Assembly: GCA_964353355.1 (NCBI GenBank)
Contig: CAYGVT010000157.1
Span: forward strand, 1 to 36,557
Direction of reading: 5' to 3'
Length of the DNA stretch: 36,557 nt
Source: CAYGVT01 sp964353355
Lineage (GTDB): Archaea > Thermoplasmatota > DTKX01 > GCA-020343715
Shown: positions 8,580 to 15,802 of the stretch, in pieces
Position numbering within the stretch: the first letter of the stretch is position 1
How the letters are laid out: each line of letters starts with the position of its first letter
The notes under the pieces: model-generated
Told to the model about the DNA's origin: nothing
The model's input: only the letters and a program-made list of their open reading frames with translations
Database searches by the model: none
Translations under genes and position numbers: made by a program

Positions 8580-8670
8580 GATGGAGCGCCCGGTGGCGGC
8601 TGGGCCGGCGCTGGCCCCGGCGAAAGGTTCAAACCCCCGCTCGCCCTCCCGTTCATCGCGAGGGCGTGCG

Positions 8671-9639
8671 ATGGACGAGGACCTGCGCAGGATACTCGAG
8701 CGCCAGTCCTACCGCGTGGTGGGCGACCACAGCGCGGTCAAGGTCTGCCACTGGGTCGGGCAGAGCCTCACCCGTGGCCGCCCCTGCTACAAGCAGCTCT
8801 TCTACGGCATCAGCAGCCACCGGTGCTTGCAGATGACGCCCGCCGTCGACGACTGCACGCAGATGTGCCTGTTCTGCTGGCGGTTCCAGGGCTTCCACGG
8901 CGCGGGGGGGGAGGGCGAGGGAGAGGAGGGCGCGCACGGCTGGGACGACCCCCGCGCGGTCCTCGACGGGTGCATCGCCGCCCACCGCAAGCTCCTCACG
9001 GGCTTCAAGGGCAACCCCAAGGTCGACCGCGCCGCGTTCGAGGAGGCGCAGGAGCCGGACCAGGTCGCGTGCTCGCTCTCGGGGGAGCCCACGCTCTATC
9101 CCCACCTGGGCGAGCTGTTCGCGGAGTGCCACCGCCGCGGCATGACCACGTTCCTCGTCACCAACGGCACGCGCCCGGACGTGCTCGCGGAGCTCGACCC
9201 ACTCCCCACCCAGCTGTACGTCTCCGTGGTCGCGCCCGACCGCGAGACCCACCGGCGGCTGTGCGCGCCGCTGCGCGCGGACGCGTGGGACCGGCTGCAG
9301 GAGACGCTCGCGCTGCTGCCGTCGCTCGGGACGCGCAGGGTCATCAGGCACACGCTCGTGGCCGGCCACAACATGGTGGACGAGGAGGGCTACGCGCGCA
9401 TGGACTCACGGGCCGCGCCCGACTTCATCGAGCCCAAGGCCTACGTCCTCGTCGGCGACAGCCGCAGGCGCATGACGCTCGCGAACATGCCCCCGCACGA
9501 GGACGTCGCGCGGTTCGCGGCGCGCCTCGCCGAGCTCACGGGCTACGAGGTCCGGGGCGAGCAGCGCCCGAGCCGCGTCGTGCTGCTGGCAAGGCCGGGG
9601 ATGGGCACCACGCGCATCCCTGGGAAGGGGCCGGACTGA
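8671..9639 (+). CDS. taw1: S-adenosylmethionine-dependent tRNA 4-demethylwyosine synthase TYW1
   Basis: 322 residues from ATG 8671. This radical-SAM enzyme condenses N1-methylguanosine-37 of tRNA-Phe with pyruvate to form the wyosine ring. The iron-sulphur motif CTQMCLFC (C62, C66, C69) fits CxxxCxxC, and two further cysteines upstream (in KVCHW and RPCY) fit the second cluster of archaeal TYW1. SLSGEPTLYPHL is the SAM-binding GEP motif, and FIEPKAYVLVGDSRRR is typical of the family. The frame is open upstream to 8581, but those 30 codons look non-coding and carry the likely promoter (CGAAAGGTTCAAA). A T-run follows the stop codon. It converges on the zinc-ribbon membrane protein gene. Confidence 0.95.
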   Translation: MDEDLRRILERQSYRVVGDHSAVKVCHWVGQSLTRGRPCYKQLFYGISSHRCLQMTPAVDDCTQMCLFCWRFQGFHGAGGEGEGEEGAHGWDDPRAVLDGCIAAHRKLLTGFKGNPKVDRAAFEEAQEPDQVACSLSGEPTLYPHLGELFAECHRRGMTTFLVTNGTRPDVLAELDPLPTQLYVSVVAPDRETHRRLCAPLRADAWDRLQETLALLPSLGTRRVIRHTLVAGHNMVDEEGYARMDSRAAPDFIEPKAYVLVGDSRRRMTLANMPPHEDVARFAARLAELTGYEVRGEQRPSRVVLLARPGMGTTRIPGKGPD

Positions 9640-9671
9640 CCGGCCTTTTTGGGATGAACTACCCGGCCGGT
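9639..9671 (+). terminator. Terminator-like hairpin with T-run after taw1
   Basis: The arms ACCGGCC (9639-9645) and GGCCGGT (9665-9671) pair perfectly. TTTTT (9646-9650) follows the first arm directly, two to seven bases behind the taw1 stop. Archaeal terminators need mainly the T-run, so this is a fair candidate for the end of taw1. Confidence 0.5.
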
Positions 9672-9684
9672 GCTCTTCCCGGGC

Positions 9685-10422
9685 TCAGGGCCGCCCAGCG
9701 GTCTGCGCCTCGTCGCCGTAGGGCTTGGGCCTCCGTGCTCGCATCGCCGGCAGGCCCGTGGCCTCCCTCTGGGCAGGTCTCGTGAGCAGGAAGGCCACCG
9801 CCGGCCCCATGAAGGTGCCGACGGGGAACGCGCCCATGGAAACGATGGAGGCGACGAGCGTGGGCGTGAAGGCCCACCTCCTCCTGCGGGCGAGGCCGAG
9901 GGCTATCCACGGCATCGCGATGGCGAGCGTGAGGTAGTAGCCCAGCCCGAGCGCCGCTAGCGGGTTCATGGGGCCCTCGCGCACCTCCGTCAGCGTGGTG
10001 TTGTCCGGGCCCGCGACCGGGACGAGCTCGAGCGTATCGAGCTCCTGGTAGCTGATGAAGGCGAGGACCAGCGCGTTGAGGACGATGACCGCCAGGACGT
10101 AGGCGAGCACCTTAATGACCGAGGACGCGTCCGCGGTCCTCTCCTCCTGCGCCTCGCCGCCCACGCCCTGCGGCCTGAAGGTGAGCAGCCGCCCGTCCAT
10201 TCGCACGCGGACGTCCGCGGGCGGGGGGAGGTCGGACGGCTGGGCCGTGGCCGATGCGGCCGTCGGGGGCGGTGGCGGGGGCGGTGGCGGGGACGGTGGC
10301 AGGGGCGGTGGCAGGGGCGACGGCGGGGCCGGGGGCTGGCCCGCGATTGGCACCCAACCGCAGCTGGGGCATGCGCCTATGCCCGCCTCGAGGGGCTCGC
10401 CGCACCTTGGGCAGCGGTCCAT
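9685..10422 (-). CDS. Zinc-ribbon membrane protein with proline-rich linker
   Basis: 245 residues from ATG 10422. It begins MDRCPRCGEP and has a second CPSCG, together a small zinc ribbon (about residues 4-24). A linker made almost wholly of proline follows (about 30-55), encoded by a 12-base tandem repeat. Membrane segments are VIKVLAYVLAVIVLNALVLAF, a pair of hydrophobic stretches around LALGLGYYLTLAIAMPWIALGL, and a last one near SIVSMGAFPVGTFMGPAVAFLL, so three or four in all. Zinc-ribbon-plus-membrane proteins are common in archaea and mostly uncharacterised; no function can be named. The frame extends 14 codons further upstream, but the zinc ribbon at the very N-terminus is the usual layout. 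Its stop faces taw1. Confidence 0.75.
   Translation of the reverse strand: MDRCPRCGEPLEAGIGACPSCGWVPIAGQPPAPPSPLPPPLPPSPPPPPPPPPTAASATAQPSDLPPPADVRVRMDGRLLTFRPQGVGGEAQEERTADASSVIKVLAYVLAVIVLNALVLAFISYQELDTLELVPVAGPDNTTLTEVREGPMNPLAALGLGYYLTLAIAMPWIALGLARRRRWAFTPTLVASIVSMGAFPVGTFMGPAVAFLLTRPAQREATGLPAMRARRPKPYGDEAQTAGRP
10265..10324. repeat. Tandem 12-base repeat, five units, coding for polyproline
   Basis: Units are GGGGGCGGTGGC twice, then GGGGACGGTGGC, AGGGGCGGTGGC and AGGGGCGACGGC. On the minus strand they encode the proline-rich linker of the zinc-ribbon membrane protein (codons CCG CCA CCG CCC). The whole-codon unit means copy-number change would lengthen or shorten the linker without breaking the frame. 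Confidence 0.85.
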
Positions 10423-10530
10423 GCGAGGTGATTGCCGGGCTGGGATAATGAGGTTTGGCCTCATAGTGCCAGGATCGGAGGGGGTCCGGCTCGAGGGGAT
10501 GCGCGCGCGCAGGGGGGTCGGGCCCGCGGC

Positions 10531-12444
10531 TCAGTTCAGCCGGATGGTCTCGAGGTTGCGGGGCGCGCGCGTCTCCATGTTGAGCTTGCGGTGCAGCGAC
10601 GACGAGAACTCGAGCACCTTGGACTCCTCGCCGTGCAGCACGATGATGCGCTCGGGCTTGGGGCTGATGCCGTGCACGTAGTTGTTGAGCTGCTTGCGGT
10701 CGGAGTGGCCCGAGAAGCCCTCGCAGTTCTCCATCTGCATGCGCACCTTGACCGCGATGGCCTTGCCCCTGTCGGTCATGGGCACCTCGTTCCAGCCCCT
10801 CTGGATGCGGCGGCCGAGCGTGCCCTCCGCCTGGTAGCCGACGAAGACCATGGAGTTGCGCGCGTCCTCGGCCCAGTGCTTGAAGTACTCCATCACCGGG
10901 CCGCCGTTGAGCATGCCCGACGTGGCGAGCACGACGCACGGCTCCGGGGATTCGATGACCTGCGACCGCTTCTCGACGTGGTCCACGTTCTGGAACACGT
11001 CGCTCAGGAAGGGGTTCTCGCCGCGCTGGAATATCAGGTTGCGGAGGTTGGCGTTGAGGTACTCCGGGTAGGCCGTGTGGATGGCCGTGGCCTCCCAGAT
11101 CATGCCGTCGAGGTAGACCGGCACGCGCATCGTCGGGTCCGCGCGCATGAGCTGCTCGAGCACTATCATGACCTCCTGCGAGCGGCCGACCGCGAACACG
11201 GGGATGAGGACCTTGCCCTTGCGCTCGAGGCTGCGCTTGATGATGTCGTGCAGCGCCTTCTTCGCCTCCTTTCGGGTGGGCTGGAAGTCGTTGCGGCCGC
11301 CGTAGGTGGACTCGATGACGAGCGTCTCCAGGCGGGGGAAGCTGTCGTGCGCGGGCGGGAAGAGCCAGGTCTTCTCGTACTTCATGTCGCCCGAGAACGC
11401 GATGTTGTGCACCCCGTCGCCGATGTGGAAGTGCGCGATGCTGCTGCCCAGGATGTGGCCCGCGTTCTGGAGCGTGAGCCGCAGGTCGGGCGCGATGTCC
11501 GTCGTGTCCCCGTACCGCAGCGGGATGGTGTTCCTGACCATCTCGCGGATGTGCGAGCTGTCGTAGGGGGCCGTCTTGCCCTCGCCGTACGCCACCTTGA
11601 GGTAGTCGATGAGCAGCAGCGAGCTCAAGTCGCGCGTGGGGGCCGTGCAGTAGACGGGCCCGTCGAACCCGTACTTGAAGAGGAGCGGGACGAGCCCCGA
11701 GTGGTCGAGGTGGGCGTGCGTGAGCACCAGCGCGTCCAGGGTCTCGAACGGCAGCACCTCGGGGATGTTGAGATAGGGCGTGCCCGCGTCCTGCGAGAAC
11801 CGGACGCCGCAGTCGATGAGCACCTTGGAGTCCTTGGTCATCAGCAGCGTCGAGCTTCGGCCCACCTCACGGTAGCCGCCCAGCGCCGTCATGCGCACCC
11901 ACGTCTCGCCGGGGCTTATCTCGCGGTTGATGCGCCGGCCGATCTTCTTGAGCCACGCCTTGCGGTCCTCCGCCACGAGCCTCAGGTAGCCCCGTATCTC
12001 GCCGACCGTCTTCGACGGGATGGAGGGCGTGCGGATGACCTTGGGCGCCCATCCGATGTGGCGCTTTATCTCGTTGAGGTTGGCGCCGTGCTTGCCGATG
12101 GCGACGCCCGGGGTCAGGGCCTCTATGGTGACCTCGCCCGTGTCGGGCGCGAAGAAGATGTCCGTTATCTGGGCCTCGGTCGGGATGATCTCCCGGATGC
12201 GCGCCTCCGCCTTCGGGGGCTCCATCAGCATCTCCGGGTCGGGCCGGATGGCCACGCGGCGCTTGAGGCCCTGCGCGAGCTGGCGGACTATCTCGTTGTC
12301 GGTGGCGAAGGCCTCCATGCTGCGCGTGTAGATGACGATGGTCGGGCCCTCGAACTCGATCGCCGATATCTCCACGGTCTTGGGCACGATGCGCCGCACT
12401 ATCTCGTCGGCGTCCCTTATGAACTGCTCCATTGGCATGTGCAT
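10531..12444 (-). CDS. fttA: Archaeal transcription termination factor and ribonuclease aCPSF1 (KH, metallo-beta-lactamase, beta-CASP)
   Basis: 637 residues from ATG 12444; ATGs at 12438 and 12432 are alternatives. aCPSF1/FttA is the archaeal homologue of CPSF73 that cuts nascent RNA at U-rich sites and ends transcription. N-terminal KH domains include GVAIGKHG (113-120). The metallo-beta-lactamase core has the zinc motif HAHLDH (243-248), then NAGHILGSS and FSGDMKYE. The beta-CASP region has TYGGRNDF, VFAVGRSQE and the late GHSDRKQL motif. The length, about 635 residues, is that of full archaeal family members. psmB lies 68 bases upstream on the same strand, a neighbour pair also known from Methanocaldococcus, so the two are probably co-transcribed. 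Confidence 0.96.
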   Translation of the reverse strand: MHMPMEQFIRDADEIVRRIVPKTVEISAIEFEGPTIVIYTRSMEAFATDNEIVRQLAQGLKRRVAIRPDPEMLMEPPKAEARIREIIPTEAQITDIFFAPDTGEVTIEALTPGVAIGKHGANLNEIKRHIGWAPKVIRTPSIPSKTVGEIRGYLRLVAEDRKAWLKKIGRRINREISPGETWVRMTALGGYREVGRSSTLLMTKDSKVLIDCGVRFSQDAGTPYLNIPEVLPFETLDALVLTHAHLDHSGLVPLLFKYGFDGPVYCTAPTRDLSSLLLIDYLKVAYGEGKTAPYDSSHIREMVRNTIPLRYGDTTDIAPDLRLTLQNAGHILGSSIAHFHIGDGVHNIAFSGDMKYEKTWLFPPAHDSFPRLETLVIESTYGGRNDFQPTRKEAKKALHDIIKRSLERKGKVLIPVFAVGRSQEVMIVLEQLMRADPTMRVPVYLDGMIWEATAIHTAYPEYLNANLRNLIFQRGENPFLSDVFQNVDHVEKRSQVIESPEPCVVLATSGMLNGGPVMEYFKHWAEDARNSMVFVGYQAEGTLGRRIQRGWNEVPMTDRGKAIAVKVRMQMENCEGFSGHSDRKQLNNYVHGISPKPERIIVLHGEESKVLEFSSSLHRKLNMETRAPRNLETIRLN

Positions 12445-12512
12445 TGCCTCTGCTGGGCCGCCTGTGGGGACCGTGCCTTGCGTGCGGGGGGCCGAGGGCC
12501 TGAAGGGGCCGC

Positions 12513-13157
12513 TCAGTCGAGCCCCATCTTCTTGGCGCGCTCCTTTATCTCCTCGTCCTTGAGGAGGGTGAAGCCCTTGTTGTCGATGATAGCTACCTCG
12601 ACGCCGTTGCCCGACGCGGAGTCGCGCGCCATCGCGTGCGTGATGGCACGGATGGCCAGGTCGGCGGCGTCGGAGCAGGTCATGCCCTGCTCGAAGTGGT
12701 CCTCGAGGACGCCGTAGACGTACGGCGAGCCCGAGCCCGTGGACACGTACTCGTCCTCGATGTTTCCGCCCGCGGCGTCGAGCGAGTACACGTGCGGGCC
12801 GGAGTCGTCCATGCCCGCGAGGATGAGCTGGACCCAGTACGGGAAGTAGGCCCTCCCCGACAGGATGTTGGCCATGAGCGTCGACGCGGCCTTGACCGAC
12901 ATGACCTTGCCGCGCTTGAGTCGGTAGAGCTCGGCCTCCGCGGTGATGTAGCGGGCGAGCGTCTGCGCGTCGCCGACCAGGCCCGCGACGGTGAGGCCGA
13001 GGTTGGCGTCGACCTTGAAGAGCTTCTGCGTCTTCTTGTGCGCGATGAGCGTGCCCGCAGTCGCGCGGTGCTCGGTCGCGAGCACGACGCCGTTCTTGCA
13101 CACCATGGCGCAGGTGGTTGTACCGGTCTCCTTGGGTTGGTTTGACATGGAGAACAT
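12513..13157 (-). CDS. psmB: 20S proteasome beta subunit (catalytic)
   Basis: 214 residues. A short propeptide ends in KETG, and cleavage before TTTCAM exposes the catalytic N-terminal threonine (T13 of the precursor). In mature numbering Lys33 is present (QKLFK). Position 17 is Glu (ATEHRAT), as in the Thermoplasma enzyme (ATERRVT), rather than Asp. Further matches to that protein are AGLVGDAQ, AELYRLKR, SLDAAGG, YVSTGSGSPYVYGVLE and RDSASG. The 20S core degrades unfolded or marked proteins together with an ATPase ring; the alpha subunit is not in the window. ATG 13148 is an alternative start. It is the first gene of a likely operon with aCPSF1 and the obvious end point for the ubiquitin-like cluster at 21417-32806. 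Confidence 0.96.
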   Translation of the reverse strand: MFSMSNQPKETGTTTCAMVCKNGVVLATEHRATAGTLIAHKKTQKLFKVDANLGLTVAGLVGDAQTLARYITAEAELYRLKRGKVMSVKAASTLMANILSGRAYFPYWVQLILAGMDDSGPHVYSLDAAGGNIEDEYVSTGSGSPYVYGVLEDHFEQGMTCSDAADLAIRAITHAMARDSASGNGVEVAIIDNKGFTLLKDEEIKERAKKMGLD

Positions 13158-13207
13158 CCCCGAGAAATCAGCTTCCGGACAGGGGCAAGGCTCGTTATGA
13201 CACGTTC

Positions 13208-13217
13208 CGTATTTAAC
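13208..13217 (-). promoter_or_regulatory. TATA box of the psmB-aCPSF1 operon
   Basis: On the minus strand this reads GTTAAATACG, a strong archaeal TATA element. It predicts a start near 13187 and a leader of about 30 bases before ATG 13157. Confidence 0.65.
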
Positions 13218-13226
13218 GGTTGCGGT

Positions 13227-13922
13227 TCACTGGTCCGGTGAGGTCGGGGCATGCCAGTCCAGCGGCCGGACGGCCGAGACGACGTGGTTCCCCCCCCTGT
13301 CCCCTGCCCACCGGACCTCGAGCCCTGCGTGATCGCAAAGCGCGGCGAGCTCGTCCGCCCCGATGGCGCGGTAGTACCTGTCGACTTGGCCCCCCGGCGA
13401 GGCCCTCCACGGCACCAGCAGGTCGCGCCCGTCCCCGCCCGCCGCCTCTGCCCTCGCCCGTGCCCGCGCCGCCACGCCGGGGTCGTCCAGCGCCCACACC
13501 GAGAGGAGCGCGTGGCCCCCCGGCCGCATCGCGCGGGCCACCTCCAGCACGGCCCTCGCGCGGTCGGGCCCGTCCCTGACGTGGTGCAGCACGGCCACGC
13601 ACAGCACGACGGCCGCGGCCATGGGCCCGAGCGGGACCGCGCGCGCGTCGCCCCTCACGAGGCTCCCTGCCGTCCCCAGCCGCCGCCGCGCGGCGGCGAG
13701 CATCCCCTCCGAGGCGTCCACGCCCACGCACTCGTAGCCCATCGACGCCGCGAGCTCCATGTGACGTCCGTTGCCGCAGCCCAGGTCCAGCAGGGGGCCC
13801 CCCGGGGCCTCGAGCTGGTGGAGCCATTCCACCACGAACTCCCACGGCCTGTCGCGGGCTCGGTCGAACTCGCGGGCTATGCGGTCGAACGCCCCGTCGC
13901 CGGTCCGCGCGGGGTGGCCCAC
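13227..13922 (-). CDS. Class I SAM methyltransferase, Trm9/ALKBH8-like
   Basis: 231 residues from GTG 13922. The opening FDRIAREFDRARDRPWEFV, the SAM site LLDLGCGNGRH (about 44-54), GVDASEGML, the LHHVRD segment and SVWALDDP recall the Trm9/ALKBH8 methyltransferases that finish wobble-uridine side chains in tRNA. VDRYYRAIGADELAALC fits the same family. tRNA substrate is an inference, since small archaeal methyltransferases of this shape also act on other targets. It starts 16 bases after the surface-protein gene stop on the same strand, so the two could be co-transcribed, though no functional link is evident. Confidence 0.75.
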   Translation of the reverse strand: MGHPARTGDGAFDRIAREFDRARDRPWEFVVEWLHQLEAPGGPLLDLGCGNGRHMELAASMGYECVGVDASEGMLAAARRRLGTAGSLVRGDARAVPLGPMAAAVVLCVAVLHHVRDGPDRARAVLEVARAMRPGGHALLSVWALDDPGVAARARARAEAAGGDGRDLLVPWRASPGGQVDRYYRAIGADELAALCDHAGLEVRWAGDRGGNHVVSAVRPLDWHAPTSPDQ

Positions 13923-13938
13923 GGGGGCATCCGCCCCC

Positions 13939-15717
13939 TCATCGCCCCTTGCGGCCTTGGTCCGTCATCCGGTGCACGGCGATGGCCGCGCCCACGAGGG
14001 CGAGCGCGACCAGGGCGTACGCGGCCGGGGGCGCGGGGGACGCCTCCTTGACGTCCACGACCAGCGACTTCCTCGTCGCATCCGAGCCCTGCAGCATCAC
14101 CTCGATGGTGTGCTTGCCGACCTTGCCCGCCTTCCAGGTGAAGTTCACGTTCTCGGTCTTGCCTGCCCCGACCTCCACGAGCTTGGTGTTGAGCACCGTG
14201 CTCTTGCTCGCGTCCGTGAAGATGACCGTGACGCTCATTGCGACCGAGGAGGGGTTGTTGACCTTGGCGGTGAGCGTGATCTTCTGGCCCGATTCCGGCT
14301 TCATCTTGGATGCCGTGAACTCCGTGATGGGCGGGTAGACCACGAGCTCGTACTCCGCCACGTTGTTGACCTCGTCGTGCTCCACGATGATGCCGGCGGT
14401 GTCGGCCTTCACGATGAGCTTGTGCTCGCCCACGGCCGCGCCGGTGGTGTCCCAGGTCAGGTTGAGCGAGTCCGACGCGCCGCCCTCCATCGAGGTGTAG
14501 GCCTTGGTGTCGATGGGCGTGCCGGTGGTGGAGTCCAAGTAGAGGCCGAGGGTGAAGCCCGCGGCATAGGCCCCCGCGTTGCGCAGCGTCACGCTCGCGT
14601 TGAGGCGCGAGCCCAGCACGGGGGACGCGGTCGTGACGTTCAGGGGCTCGACCTTCAGGTCGGGCAGGTCGAACCGCATCGTGACGAGGCCCGAGTTGTA
14701 GTGCGTGGAGACGCCGCCGGCCTGGTTGTCGAAGACCGCCAGGCCGAAGCAGTAGTCCTGGGTCAGGTCGTCGAAGGCGATGTCCGACTCGTGCGCGGTC
14801 ACGAGCTTGCGCTTGACCTCCAGCGTCCAGGTCTTGAGGACCGTGTCGTAGACGGCCTTGGCGTCGATGTCGCCCCTGTCGCCCGTCGGGCGGTTGAGGA
14901 CCCAGCCGGGGAGCTCGGTCCCGTCGTCGAAGGCGGCGGGGTCGATGATGTTGTCCGTGAACCCGTCGAAGAGGAATTTGGGGTCCGGGTTCGGCGGGGG
15001 GGTGTCCGAGGACTTGAAGACGGGGTGGTCGCCGTCCGCGAAGGGCTCCGTCGTGGGGACGTCGTCCGTGGCGTAGAGCGAGTTCATCTTCCATGCCGTC
15101 GAGCCCGTGAAGTCGTCCTCCACGATGCCATCGGTGTCGACGCTCAGGTCGTCCATCCAGCCCACGTTGTCGGTGCGCTTGGACGGGTTCGTGCGGCCGG
15201 CCAGCCACTCCCAGAGGTCGCCCCACTCGCCCGTGTTCTTGGTCTGCCATGTGCCCTCGTGGCACTCCAGCACGTTGCAGCCCTGGAAGTTCTGGTCGAA
15301 CCCCTCGATGCTCTTGTCCGAGTCCCACAGGATCGAGAACCGGTCCTCCTTGTGGTGGATGGACTGCCACGCGTCGGCGGTGTAGAGCCACTGGTCGGGG
15401 ATGACGCTGCGCGACTGGTCGGACCACTTCGCCAGTAGGTACATGTTCTGTTCGTCGTAGAGGGCCTTCAGCTCGACATCGCCTGGCAATGGCACGCTGG
15501 CCTTCGTGGCGGTCACGCTGGTCATCGTCGCCTCGCCCCATGCCGCCTCGTCGGCCACGCCGTCGACCTTGATGGTCGCAAGCGTCCTGCCGACCATCAG
15601 GACGGTGTCCTCCGCGAGGGCCGTCCCCGGCACGAACGCCAGGAACGACGCGGTCACGAGAAGCGTCACGATGCCCAGGCTCACCGCTCTCCGGCTCGAA
15701 TCCCGGTCCAAGTGCAT
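13939..15717 (-). CDS. Exported haem-domain protein: signal peptide, ethylbenzene-dehydrogenase-like domain, CARDB domains, C-terminal anchor
   Basis: 592 residues from ATG 15717; GTG 15732 is an alternative. A signal peptide (about 1-36, ending GTALAED) precedes a domain resembling the haem-binding gamma-subunit fold of ethylbenzene dehydrogenase and DMSO-reductase relatives (about 45-345): IKVDGVADEAAWGEA, LKALYDEQNMYLLAKWSD, EDRFSILWDSD, and later GDRGDIDAKAVYD with WTLEVKRKLVT. A CxxxxCH site (C147, C152, H153) sits inside it. Two CARDB/Ig-like domains follow (PDLKVEPLNVTTASPVLGSR..; DEVNNVAEY), then a membrane segment and the basic tail DQGRKGR. It is a paralogue of the next gene upstream. 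A role in extracytoplasmic electron transfer or haem binding is inferred; no oxidoreductase catalytic subunit is nearby. Confidence 0.8.
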   Translation of the reverse strand: MHLDRDSSRRAVSLGIVTLLVTASFLAFVPGTALAEDTVLMVGRTLATIKVDGVADEAAWGEATMTSVTATKASVPLPGDVELKALYDEQNMYLLAKWSDQSRSVIPDQWLYTADAWQSIHHKEDRFSILWDSDKSIEGFDQNFQGCNVLECHEGTWQTKNTGEWGDLWEWLAGRTNPSKRTDNVGWMDDLSVDTDGIVEDDFTGSTAWKMNSLYATDDVPTTEPFADGDHPVFKSSDTPPPNPDPKFLFDGFTDNIIDPAAFDDGTELPGWVLNRPTGDRGDIDAKAVYDTVLKTWTLEVKRKLVTAHESDIAFDDLTQDYCFGLAVFDNQAGGVSTHYNSGLVTMRFDLPDLKVEPLNVTTASPVLGSRLNASVTLRNAGAYAAGFTLGLYLDSTTGTPIDTKAYTSMEGGASDSLNLTWDTTGAAVGEHKLIVKADTAGIIVEHDEVNNVAEYELVVYPPITEFTASKMKPESGQKITLTAKVNNPSSVAMSVTVIFTDASKSTVLNTKLVEVGAGKTENVNFTWKAGKVGKHTIEVMLQGSDATRKSLVVDVKEASPAPPAAYALVALALVGAAIAVHRMTDQGRKGR

Positions 15718-15747
15718 CCCACCTGCTGGCACTCGAATGCGTGCGCC

Positions 15748-15758
15748 GATTAATATAC
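15748..15758 (-). promoter_or_regulatory. TATA box before the shorter haem-domain surface protein
   Basis: On the minus strand this reads GTATATTAATC. It predicts a start near 15729, just before ATG 15717, so the gene is transcribed separately from its upstream paralogue. Confidence 0.6.
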
Positions 15759-15802
15759 CTTGCGGTGAAGCTGCGCCTGCTGGCTCGTACGCCGGTCCCC
15801 CC

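Noticed and set aside
8581..8670. N-terminal extension of TYW1 by 30 codons from ATG 8581
   Set aside because: It is basic and Pro/Ser-rich, unlike the family, and contains the likely promoter element. It begins right behind the rfcL stop.
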